DNA of 64,000 nt from JAITVM01 sp031551135 (GTDB taxonomy: Bacteria; Bacillota; Clostridia; Lachnospirales; JAITVM01): positions 14,201-78,200 of the forward strand of contig JAVBOA010000010.1 of NCBI GenBank assembly GCA_031551135.1, in the 5' to 3' direction. Shown one piece after another: positions 7,622-15,651 of the stretch. The notes under the pieces were generated by a model. It did not search any database. It was given only the letters and a program-made list of their open reading frames with translations, and was not told the DNA's origin. Made by a program: the position numbers and the translations under genes. The stretch's first letter is position 1; every line of letters starts with the position of its first letter.

Positions 7622-10465
7622 ATGGCTTTAAAGAAAATGACTTTAGTTATTAACGGCACAGAGCGTATGTTTATGTGCGAGCCCGAAAAAGATTCCCTTG
7701 CTCAAGTAATTAGGCGGTTGGGGTTGACTGGAACAAAGATTGGATGCGGAACAGGCCAATGCGGTGCATGTTCCGTAATTTTGAACGGCGAGGTTTGTCG
7801 TTCATGCTCGAAAAAAATGAAAACAGTTGCTGAATATAGCGTAATCACTACCATCGAAGGACTTGGCACAGCGGAAAACCTTCATCCGCTTCAAAAAGCG
7901 TGGATAATTTACGGCGGTGTTCAATGCGGTTTTTGCAGCCCGGGCTTTATTGTTTCCGCAAAATGCCTTTTAGACCACAATCCGAATCCTACACGTCAAG
8001 AAGTCAGAGACTGGTTCCAAAAGAACCGCAACGCTTGCCGTTGTACAGGATATAAACCTTTAGTTGATGCCGTTATGGCGGCCGCCGAAGTAATGCGCGG
8101 TGACAAGCCTATGTCTTCGCTTGAATACAAAATGCCGGAAGACGGCAAAATATACAGTTCTCATTTTCCGCGTCCTGCCGCTCTCGGAAAAGTTCTCGGC
8201 GCTACAGATTATGGCGACGATATTTCGCAAAAAACTCCGGGCATGCTGGAATCGGCTGTCGTTCTTGCAAGAGTTCATCACGCTAACATAATTTCGATTG
8301 ATATTTCGGAAGCTGAAAAAGCTCCGGGCGTAGTTAAAGTTGTTACTTCAAAAGACGTTAAAGGAATGAACCGCGTGCCTATTCCAATAGCTTCACCGCG
8401 TGCAAAAGGTTCCGGATTTGAACGTCCGATTTATAATGATAAAAAAGTTTTCCGTTATGGCGATATTTTAGCTTTGGTTATTGCTGACACCCGCGAAAAC
8501 GCAAGGGCTGCCGCAAAACTTGTAAAACTGGAGCTTGAAGAACTTCCTGCAAATTTAACAGCAGTAGAGGCTTTGGCCGAAGACGCTGTCAGAGTACATG
8601 ACGAATATCCTCCTGTAGTATGCGACATGCCTTGCTTCCACGGCGACGACCCAAGAGAAGAACTCAAAAAGAGCAAATTCGTTGTTGAAGGAAGTTTCCA
8701 TTCCAGCAGAGAGCCGCATTTACCGATTGAACCGGACGTTGTTCAAGCATATATCGACGAAAACGGAATTTTGACTATACACAATAAAACATTGGCTCTG
8801 CATTTGAGCTGGGCAGTTATTGGGCCGGGCGTAGGATTCCCTAAAGAAAAAATCCGTATTATAGAAAATCCAACCGGAGCAAGTTTCGGATACTCCATGG
8901 ATCCGCATACTTCCGCTGTGGTTGCGGTTGGTACAATCGCAGTTGACGGCCGCCCTGTCAACCTTACGCTGACATATGAAGAGCATATGCATGTAACAGG
9001 CAAGCGTCTTCCTTCTTATACAAACGCAATTATGGGCTGTGATGAAAACGGCAAGCTCAACACAATGGCTTATGAAATTATAATGGAAAAAGGTGCGTAT
9101 TCTCAATTGGCTTATGTTTATGCCGAAGCCGGCCTTCGTTTCTTTGGTGCGCCTTATACCGTGCCGAACACATGGGGAATTTGCGAAGTTGTAATGACAA
9201 ACCACAATTTCGGAATCGCATACCGCGGCGCCGGTTCTCCGCAAGGTCAGCACGCATCAGAAATTTTGGTAGACATGCTTGCTGAAAAAGCCGGAATCGA
9301 TCCGCTCGAATTCAGATATATGAACGTTTATAAAGAAGGCGATACTTCGCATATCGGTCATAAGTTCAATGTATATCCTATGCAGGCTATTTTGGACAAG
9401 CTTCGCCCGAAATATCAAGCTGCAAAAGAAAGAGCTGCAAAAGAATCCACTCCGGAGAAAAAACGCGGCGTTGGTGTTTGCTGCGGTACTTTCAACGTTG
9501 GACCTAATCCGAACGATAACTGTACTATAACTCTTGAGCTTAATGAAAAAGACGGCATTACGCTTTATTCGAACTGGCAAGACCAAGGACAAGGCGCGGA
9601 TATCGGTTCTCTTACAAACTGCCACGAGGCATTCAAAGAACTCGGAATCAGACCTGACCAAATCAAACTTGTTATGAACGATACATTCCTTCCTTCTGTT
9701 CATGGTCCTTCCGGCGGAAGCCGCTCGCACTATATGGACGGTATGGCAATGGTTAATGCCGCTAACAAACTTATGGACGCAATGAGAAAAGATGACGGCA
9801 CTTTCAGAACATATCAAGAAATGAAAGCCGAAGGAATTGAAACAAAATACGCCGGCGCAGGCTCGACAGGAGCATTTACTTCTCCGCTCGACCCGAATAC
9901 CGGACAAGGAAACCCTTCCGGCGAATATATGTTTGCGGCTTACCTCGCTGATGTTGAGGTTGAAGTTGCAACCGGCAAAACAAAAGTAATCAGCATGCAC
10001 TGTGTATGCGACGTCGGCGTAATCGGAAATTATCTTGCTGTAGACGGTCAAGCATACGGCGGTATGTCGCATTGTATCGGCTTTGCGCTTTCGGAAAATT
10101 ATCATGATGTAGATAAACATAAGCATCTTATCGGCGCAGGACTTCCGTTTATAAATGATGTTCCGGACGGTGACGATTTCACGGTTGAATATAATATTTC
10201 TCCGAGAAATACAAATCCTTTCGGCTCCGGCGGATGCTCCGAAGTTTTCCAAAGCTCGGATCACGTTGCTATACTTAACGGTATTTACAATGCTGTTGGC
10301 GTACGTATTACCGATATTCCGGCACTTCCTGAAAAAGTTAAAGCCGGAATCGACGCTCTTGCCGCAGGCAAAGAAGTTGAAAACCTGAAATATAATCTGG
10401 GTAAAGATTTGTTTGAAAAACTCGATTTTGCGAAAGCAAATCCGGTTGAGATTAAAAAAGCCTAG
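7622..10465 (+). CDS. mop: Mop-type molybdenum aldehyde oxidoreductase
   Basis: This 947-residue enzyme oxidises aldehydes to carboxylic acids at a molybdopterin centre and passes electrons through two [2Fe-2S] clusters. A plant-ferredoxin-type domain carries Cys42, 47, 50 and 62. A second Fe-S domain carries Cys102, 105, 139 and 141. The rest is the molybdopterin-binding region. There is no FAD domain, unlike xanthine dehydrogenase. As I remember them, the Cys positions of Desulfovibrio gigas Mop are each two lower, an exact offset. The likely catalytic Glu is Glu874 in GGCSEVFQ. An AAGGAGG site precedes the ATG. It heads an operon with a dicluster flavoprotein, a small redox protein and a radical SAM enzyme. 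The physiological aldehyde is unknown. Confidence 0.92.
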   Translation: MALKKMTLVINGTERMFMCEPEKDSLAQVIRRLGLTGTKIGCGTGQCGACSVILNGEVCRSCSKKMKTVAEYSVITTIEGLGTAENLHPLQKAWIIYGGVQCGFCSPGFIVSAKCLLDHNPNPTRQEVRDWFQKNRNACRCTGYKPLVDAVMAAAEVMRGDKPMSSLEYKMPEDGKIYSSHFPRPAALGKVLGATDYGDDISQKTPGMLESAVVLARVHHANIISIDISEAEKAPGVVKVVTSKDVKGMNRVPIPIASPRAKGSGFERPIYNDKKVFRYGDILALVIADTRENARAAAKLVKLELEELPANLTAVEALAEDAVRVHDEYPPVVCDMPCFHGDDPREELKKSKFVVEGSFHSSREPHLPIEPDVVQAYIDENGILTIHNKTLALHLSWAVIGPGVGFPKEKIRIIENPTGASFGYSMDPHTSAVVAVGTIAVDGRPVNLTLTYEEHMHVTGKRLPSYTNAIMGCDENGKLNTMAYEIIMEKGAYSQLAYVYAEAGLRFFGAPYTVPNTWGICEVVMTNHNFGIAYRGAGSPQGQHASEILVDMLAEKAGIDPLEFRYMNVYKEGDTSHIGHKFNVYPMQAILDKLRPKYQAAKERAAKESTPEKKRGVGVCCGTFNVGPNPNDNCTITLELNEKDGITLYSNWQDQGQGADIGSLTNCHEAFKELGIRPDQIKLVMNDTFLPSVHGPSGGSRSHYMDGMAMVNAANKLMDAMRKDDGTFRTYQEMKAEGIETKYAGAGSTGAFTSPLDPNTGQGNPSGEYMFAAYLADVEVEVATGKTKVISMHCVCDVGVIGNYLAVDGQAYGGMSHCIGFALSENYHDVDKHKHLIGAGLPFINDVPDGDDFTVEYNISPRNTNPFGSGGCSEVFQSSDHVAILNGIYNAVGVRITDIPALPEKVKAGIDALAAGKEVENLKYNLGKDLFEKLDFAKANPVEIKKA

Positions 10466-10495
10466 AAAAATTCCAGAAATATAACTATAATAATA

Positions 10496-10516
10496 GGGCT
10501 GCGTTTTTTGCAGCCC
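10496..10516 (+). terminator. Stem-loop between the oxidoreductase and the dicluster flavoprotein
   Basis: A perfect 7-bp stem GGGCTGC/GCAGCCC encloses a T-rich loop. It lacks a long T-tail, so it may be a partial terminator or a processing/stability hairpin that lowers expression of the downstream genes. Confidence 0.5.
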
Positions 10517-10559
10517 TTAACTATATAACTATATAACAAATCCCAAAAGTGGTGTGTTT

Positions 10560-12806
10560 ATGAATCCTAATTATTTTGAAGAAAAAATTAATAAATGTTT
10601 AAGAGATGAAAAAGCATTCTGTTCGAATGCTTGTCCTTTTGATATCGATATCAGAGATTTTCTCGGAAAAATCCAGAAAGGCTTGTTCACTCAGGCGTAC
10701 AATGCTTATGCTAAAACAGTTTTGTTCCCGAATATTGTTTCGCGTCTTTGTCCGGAAATGTGTAAAAATAATTGTATCCGTTGCGGAATCGACGAGCCGG
10801 TTTTAGTTGGAGAATTAGAAAAATCTCTTTCATATATGCATAAAAATCAGGTCACGCCTGCATATTATATTCCCGAAAAAAACAAAAGCGTGCAGATTAT
10901 AGGCGGCGGTTTATGTGCCCTAGCCTGCGGAATAAAATTGGCGCAGAGCGGATATAGAGTTGACCTTTATGAAAAAAATCCCAAAACCGGCGGAACTGTT
11001 TGGAATACAGAAGAAAATATTCTGCCGCAAGATTTGATTGAAGAAGAAATTCAAAACAAAGCAAACCAAAGATTTTTGAATATTTTTACCGATGCCGATT
11101 CAGAAGAAATCAATTTAGATTACGACGCTGTTTTCGTGGCGACGGGTTTTGGCGGAAATACTTTCGGCGCGGAAAAAAGAGATAACGAGTTTTTTTTAGA
11201 CGATAAAGTATTTTTCGGTGGCTCGCTTGTGAATGGCGAACAATCCAAAGTTCTCTCTGTTCAGCAAGGTATTTATTGCGCTAAAAAAATAGATGCTTTT
11301 TTACGCAAAGTTAAATTAATTACTCCGAAACCTCAAACGGCGTTTTTCAAACCCGATACCGAAAAAATTCTTTCAAAAAATCCGGTGAAGCCGATTGATG
11401 AAAATTCATGGACTGAAGCGGAAATAAAAGAAGAAGCTTCGAGATGTATTCAATGCAGATGTAATAATTGCATGGAAGTATGCGATATGCACAATTATTA
11501 CGGTCGAGAGCCAAAAAAAACTCTTGGCTCAGTTGCCGAAACTATTTTTAAATCTCAGTGGTCAAGAAAGACCGCACATATTTTAGCTAACAGCTGCACA
11601 AACTGCGGTGCGTGCAAAGACGCATGTCCTGTCGGAATTGATTTTTCACAAATCTACAAAGATTCCAGACGGGTTATGCATTTGCAGGGCGTTACGCCGC
11701 CTGCTTATCACGAATACTGGATTAATGACTTGATTCACAGCAACAGCGATGCCGCGCTTGTAAAGCCTGCGAAAAAAACTACGAATTATCTTTTGTTCCC
11801 GGGCTGTCAGCTTGGCGCGACTGACCCTGCTTACGTAGTCGAAAGCTACAGGCTTCTTTCGGAGCTTTTGGACAACGAAGTCGGAATTATGTATCAATGC
11901 TGCGGTGCGCCGGCCTATTGGGACGGAAATCTGGAAATGTTTTCGTCAACATGCGATAATATCAGAAATTCGTGGGAAGAACTCGGCAAGCCTGTTATGG
12001 TTACAATATGCCCCAGCTGTTACGCGCTTTTCAAAGAGCAATTGCCGGATATTCCGAATATTTCAATTTGGGAATTATTAGCGGAAAAATTTGAGCCGTT
12101 GGATATCGGAAACTCCCAAAAAATAACGGTTTTCGACCCTTGCTCAAGCTCTGAGTTTCCCGAAATGCAAAAATCTGTACGGAAATTGATTGAAAAAATC
12201 GGTTTTATCATAGAAGAGGCGGAGGCTGAATCGTCCGCCTGCTGTGGCTACGGCGGTTTAATTTACGGCGCAAATCCTGACCTTTATGATAAGATAAACG
12301 AAAAAAATATCACGGCTTCGAAAAATGATTTCATTGCTTATTGTACAAACTGCCGAGAGGCCTTTGTGAAATACAAAAAGCCGACTTATTATCTTTTGGA
12401 GTTGCTTCTTTTTAAAGATACAAACAGAAAATCCCACAGCCGTCTTTCTTTGACCCAGCGCAGAAAAAACAAAGAAAACACTAAAAAAGCATTATTGAAG
12501 GAGTTTTGGCAATTGGACGAAAAAGAAAATCCGAAAAAAATAAAACTTGTTATTTCTGATGAGCTTGTGGAGAAAATGGACGCACTTTTAATACATGAAG
12601 AGAATTTATCCGCGTGTATTCTTTATGCCGAAGAAAACGGCAGCAAAATATTCAACAACGAAAGAAAGTCCTACACTGCACATTTATTGCAGGGAATTAT
12701 TACTTTTTGGGTTGAATATCAAAAAAATTCCGACGGAAGTTTTTCTGTACTGAACGCGTATAAACATCGGATGAGTATAATTGAAAAAGGTGATATAGAT
12801 GGCTGA
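10560..12806 (+). CDS. FAD/NAD-dependent oxidoreductase with Fe-S dicluster and CCG domains
   Basis: The protein is cytoplasmic, about 748 residues, and has several redox parts. An N-terminal Cys-rich segment resembles GltD (FCSNACPFDI, then RLCPEMCKNNCIRCG). A Rossmann FAD motif follows (IIGGGLCALACGIKLAQSG), then a Cys cluster (CIQCRCNNCMEVC), a 4Fe-4S motif (CTNCGACKDACP) and two CCG-type repeats (YQCCGAPAYW and SACCGYGGLIYGA) as in heterodisulfide reductase and glycolate oxidase subunits. It probably takes electrons from the aldehyde oxidoreductase and couples them to NAD(P) or a thiol/disulfide carrier. It matches what NCBI calls the pyridine nucleotide-disulfide oxidoreductase/dicluster-binding family next to mop in Desulfovibrio. 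A GTG 6 nt upstream is an alternative start. Confidence 0.82.
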   Translation: MNPNYFEEKINKCLRDEKAFCSNACPFDIDIRDFLGKIQKGLFTQAYNAYAKTVLFPNIVSRLCPEMCKNNCIRCGIDEPVLVGELEKSLSYMHKNQVTPAYYIPEKNKSVQIIGGGLCALACGIKLAQSGYRVDLYEKNPKTGGTVWNTEENILPQDLIEEEIQNKANQRFLNIFTDADSEEINLDYDAVFVATGFGGNTFGAEKRDNEFFLDDKVFFGGSLVNGEQSKVLSVQQGIYCAKKIDAFLRKVKLITPKPQTAFFKPDTEKILSKNPVKPIDENSWTEAEIKEEASRCIQCRCNNCMEVCDMHNYYGREPKKTLGSVAETIFKSQWSRKTAHILANSCTNCGACKDACPVGIDFSQIYKDSRRVMHLQGVTPPAYHEYWINDLIHSNSDAALVKPAKKTTNYLLFPGCQLGATDPAYVVESYRLLSELLDNEVGIMYQCCGAPAYWDGNLEMFSSTCDNIRNSWEELGKPVMVTICPSCYALFKEQLPDIPNISIWELLAEKFEPLDIGNSQKITVFDPCSSSEFPEMQKSVRKLIEKIGFIIEEAEAESSACCGYGGLIYGANPDLYDKINEKNITASKNDFIAYCTNCREAFVKYKKPTYYLLELLLFKDTNRKSHSRLSLTQRRKNKENTKKALLKEFWQLDEKENPKKIKLVISDELVEKMDALLIHEENLSACILYAEENGSKIFNNERKSYTAHLLQGIITFWVEYQKNSDGSFSVLNAYKHRMSIIEKGDIDG

Positions 12807-13014
12807 GGACTTGACGAAAAATATTAATATGGATTCCCTTATTTGCGGTAAATGCAATATTCCGCTAGAAAAGAAAACAACTTATTTTAAATATATGGGA
12901 TTTGATTTTAATGCCGATTTGCCTTGCTGTCCGTCTTGCAAGCAAGTGTACATTCCCGAAGAACTTGTTACAGGAAAAATGCAGAAAGTAGAAATGGAGC
13001 TTGAGGAAAAGTGA
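12799..13014 (+). CDS. Small zinc-ribbon-like redox protein (DVU_1557-like)
   Basis: This 71-residue protein has two Cys clusters, C16-x2-C19 (ICGKC) and C43-C44-x2-C47 (LPCCPSC), laid out like a zinc ribbon or rubredoxin-like knuckle. It overlaps the preceding gene by 8 nt and the following radical SAM gene by 4 nt (GTGA), so the three are translationally coupled. I recall a family called DVU_1557 redox protein in the same mop neighbourhood of Desulfovibrio. Its role is not known; it could carry electrons or a metal to the partner enzymes. Confidence 0.75.
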   Translation: MAEDLTKNINMDSLICGKCNIPLEKKTTYFKYMGFDFNADLPCCPSCKQVYIPEELVTGKMQKVEMELEEK

Positions 13015-14252
13015 GACATACATACAGCCTTTGCCCGATATGCTTCAAAAAAATTTCGGCTATACAAATCAAAAGAGGAAACGATTTTTATCTTGAAAAA
13101 GAATGTCCAAATCATGGAAAGTTTTCAACCATAGTTTGGCGCGGTGAGCCTAATCTCGAAAATTGGAGAGGCGATTACCCGCCGCTCGAAAAAATGCCGC
13201 CGTGTCCGCAAGCCTGCGGCCTTTGCGCGGAGCATCAGCAACAGACTTGCTGTGTAATAATCGAAATTACGAATCACTGCAATTTGGATTGTAATATTTG
13301 TTATAACGGCGGAAATAAAAATGATATTAACCCCGATACTGAGACCGTAAAAAATTGGATCAGTGAGTTAGCCGCTAAAGGCAAGAGTTTTTTGCAAATA
13401 AGCGGCGGCGAGCCGACAACAAGAGACGACATTCCCGAAATTATCGCGCATGCCAAAGAATGCGGCTTTGAATATATCCAACTCAATTCAAACGGTTTAA
13501 GAATCGCTTACGAGGACGGATATGCCAAAAATTTAGCAGATGCCGGGCTGAGTTTTGTCTTTTTGCAGTTTGACGGCACTAACGACGATATTTACAGAAA
13601 ACTGCGGAACAGAGAGCTTTTAAAAGAAAAGCTTGAAGTCATCAGAATTTGCGGCGAGCTGAATATCGGCGTTGCGCTCGTGGCTACGCTTGTACCCGGA
13701 ATAAATATTGACGATATCGGAAATATTATACGGCTTGGAGCGTCGCTGTCGCCGGCGGTCAGAGGAGTGCATTTTCAACCGGTAGGATATATGGGAAAAT
13801 TTAACCCGACGATTCCCGAAAACGATGACCGTTTCACATTGCCCGAATTAATCAGAGAGATTACAAAACAAACCGAACTTCCGATTGAAAGCATTCTTGC
13901 TTCACGCTGTGACCACGCAATGTGCGGATTCCACGGCGATTTTATTTCCGAAAACGGCAAGCTAAGACCACTCGCCGTCAGAAAACCGACTACTTGCTGT
14001 TGTGATGTATCTGCCGAAGCAAATAGGAATTTTATCGGCAGAAGATGGAAAAGAAGTGAAAGCACCGATACCGAAGGCGGAGATAGTTTTGAAATTTTTC
14101 TGGAAAACTTGCGTCAGCACGGCTTTACAATCACCGCAATGGCTTTTCAAGATGCATATAGTATTGACTTTGAGAGAATTTGCAGATGTTCATTGCATGT
14201 CTATAAAGATAAAAATTTGATTCCGTTCTGCTTAAAGCATATTTTATATTGA
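13011..14252 (+). CDS. Radical SAM enzyme of the Tes/MJ0619-like group (TrsS-like)
   Basis: The protein has 413 residues and a GTG start overlapping the previous stop. The order of motifs is an N-terminal Cys pair (CPIC, then CPNHG), CPQACGLCAEHQQ at about residues 65-77, the radical SAM site C90-x3-C94-x2-C97 (CNLDCNIC), the GGEPT motif at about 125, and Cys-rich C-terminal segments (TTCCCD, ICRC). The CPxxCGLC-plus-CxxxCxxC layout is that of the tetraether-lipid synthase/MJ0619 group, which does radical chemistry on unactivated carbons. It probably corresponds to the (seleno)protein TrsS of the mop cluster; here a Cys-only version. The substrate is unknown. Confidence 0.8.
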   Translation: MRHTYSLCPICFKKISAIQIKRGNDFYLEKECPNHGKFSTIVWRGEPNLENWRGDYPPLEKMPPCPQACGLCAEHQQQTCCVIIEITNHCNLDCNICYNGGNKNDINPDTETVKNWISELAAKGKSFLQISGGEPTTRDDIPEIIAHAKECGFEYIQLNSNGLRIAYEDGYAKNLADAGLSFVFLQFDGTNDDIYRKLRNRELLKEKLEVIRICGELNIGVALVATLVPGINIDDIGNIIRLGASLSPAVRGVHFQPVGYMGKFNPTIPENDDRFTLPELIREITKQTELPIESILASRCDHAMCGFHGDFISENGKLRPLAVRKPTTCCCDVSAEANRNFIGRRWKRSESTDTEGGDSFEIFLENLRQHGFTITAMAFQDAYSIDFERICRCSLHVYKDKNLIPFCLKHILY

Positions 14253-14291
14253 TACGATTTGATTCCAAAGGATAGAAATAATATGACGAAT

Positions 14292-14350
14292 AAAAAATTT
14301 CACACTCATTCTGCCCAAACTACCGAGCGGAACGAATGTGAAATTTTTTT
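14292..14350. terminator. Bidirectional terminator between convergent operons
   Basis: Long arms (AAAAAATTTCACA / TGTGAAATTTTTTT) flank a 30-nt loop, with A- and T-runs on both sides. It separates the radical SAM operon from the convergent ligase gene. Confidence 0.75.
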
Positions 14351-14361
14351 CTTGAAATTCC

Positions 14362-15606
14362 TTAATGCTTTGATATCAGCCTTTTTCCTAGTTTAGATGG
14401 TGAAAGTCCGTCCGACTTGTGAATAATTTTCACATCTGCCCCATAAATTCCGCAAATTTCGGATAAAGCCGCTTCGTAGGCTTTCGGGCGGATTTCGCAA
14501 TTATCTTTGCTCCAAATTCCTATATTAATCAATTTCTCTGTTAAATTTAAATTTACCGAAAAGTCTACAATTTCTTCAAATCTAAACAGAATGTTGTCAA
14601 AATCAATCATTGAGACTTCGCCTTCTTTTCGGTAAGGCGGCGCGATTCTTGTAAGAAAAGAGCCGCATTGGCATTTTTCTTTCATAAAATGCGTATAATC
14701 GCCGGTTCTGTATCGAATTAGCGGCACTCCCTCACGTTGCAGAGTAGTAAAAACTAATTCGCCGGTCGTTCCGTCCGGTAGCGGTATTCCGCTCAATGGG
14801 TCGATTACTTCGAAAAATAATTCTGCCTCTCGAAGATGCATGCCTTCGTGTGCGGAGCATTCAAGAGCCGCACCGTAGCCCATTTCCGTAGTTCCGTAAT
14901 GATTGAAAACGGTACAATCCAAATTATTTTCGATTCTTTTTCGGACAGTTTCGGCAAGACAATCCGCGGAAAGCAGTACGCTTTTGAGTTTATAATTTTT
15001 GTCTTTTAAATATTCCGAAAGTTCGAGAATCTGCACGGGCAATCCGGCGATACAATTCGGCTTGTATTCGATAAGATTGTTAAGTGCATCGGAAATATCT
15101 TTGATAGAGCCGTAAATTTCCGCTTGCATGCCTTTTTTTTCGCATGCAGATTTTAAAAGCTGAGAAACGCCGTATTCGGAGCTTCCCGGCATAAAAATCA
15201 AAACTCTGTCACCATTTTTCGCAAGCTCGAGCATTCCCTGCGCAAAAAAATCCGTAGTCATTTCCAATTCGGAAGCCGTAAAGCCGATTCTTTTTGGCTC
15301 TCCTGTTGAGCCTGAGCTGAAGAGCGTTACCATTCGCAAAATCTCCTGCGGTGAAACCGAAAAAAAACTCTCCGCCTGATTTGTGATTAAATCTTCTGCC
15401 GAAGTCGTCTTTAGTTTTCCAAATTCTTCAAAAGATCCAATTTCTTTCGAAAACCGGTTTTTATAAAATTTAGAACTTTCGCCCGCCAGCGCAAGTGTTT
15501 TATTTATCGCTTTTAGCTGTAGCTTTCGCAAAGAAGCTAAACTGTTTTCCGAGACGGTTTTATTCAGCATATCGTTTACAAAAAAATCCAATACAGTTGG
15601 GTTCAT
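14362..15606 (-). CDS. PaaK-like adenylate-forming ligase (DVU_1553-like AMP-dependent CoA ligase)
   Basis: The enzyme has about 414 residues and belongs to the acyl-adenylate superfamily, which activates a carboxylate with ATP, usually to form a CoA thioester. The phosphate-binding motif is LFSSGSTGEPKRIGF. The motif HYGTTEMGYG and the TGD motif of LIRYRTGDY are present. The upstream ATG (at 15615) sits directly on the AAAGGA sequence, so the ATG 9 nt later, 8 nt after AGGA, is preferred. It faces the mop/radical SAM operon and follows the hydratase gene by 45 nt. A ligase of this group also accompanies mop in Desulfovibrio, so it may activate the acid made by the aldehyde oxidoreductase or a cofactor precursor. 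Confidence 0.82.
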   Translation of the reverse strand: MNPTVLDFFVNDMLNKTVSENSLASLRKLQLKAINKTLALAGESSKFYKNRFSKEIGSFEEFGKLKTTSAEDLITNQAESFFSVSPQEILRMVTLFSSGSTGEPKRIGFTASELEMTTDFFAQGMLELAKNGDRVLIFMPGSSEYGVSQLLKSACEKKGMQAEIYGSIKDISDALNNLIEYKPNCIAGLPVQILELSEYLKDKNYKLKSVLLSADCLAETVRKRIENNLDCTVFNHYGTTEMGYGAALECSAHEGMHLREAELFFEVIDPLSGIPLPDGTTGELVFTTLQREGVPLIRYRTGDYTHFMKEKCQCGSFLTRIAPPYRKEGEVSMIDFDNILFRFEEIVDFSVNLNLTEKLINIGIWSKDNCEIRPKAYEAALSEICGIYGADVKIIHKSDGLSPSKLGKRLISKH

Positions 15607-15651
15607 ATTGCTCATCCTTTGGGAGTATTGTTCTATTTTTTGGAAAAATAT

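Noticed and set aside
9257..10264. 335-codon minus-strand frame inside mop
   Set aside because: Shadow of the mop coding sequence, which has strong family motifs; no ribosome site or recognisable product.
13011..14252. Selenocysteine readthrough in the radical SAM gene
   Set aside because: Some TrsS relatives are selenoproteins, but this frame has no internal TGA and its key positions read as Cys.
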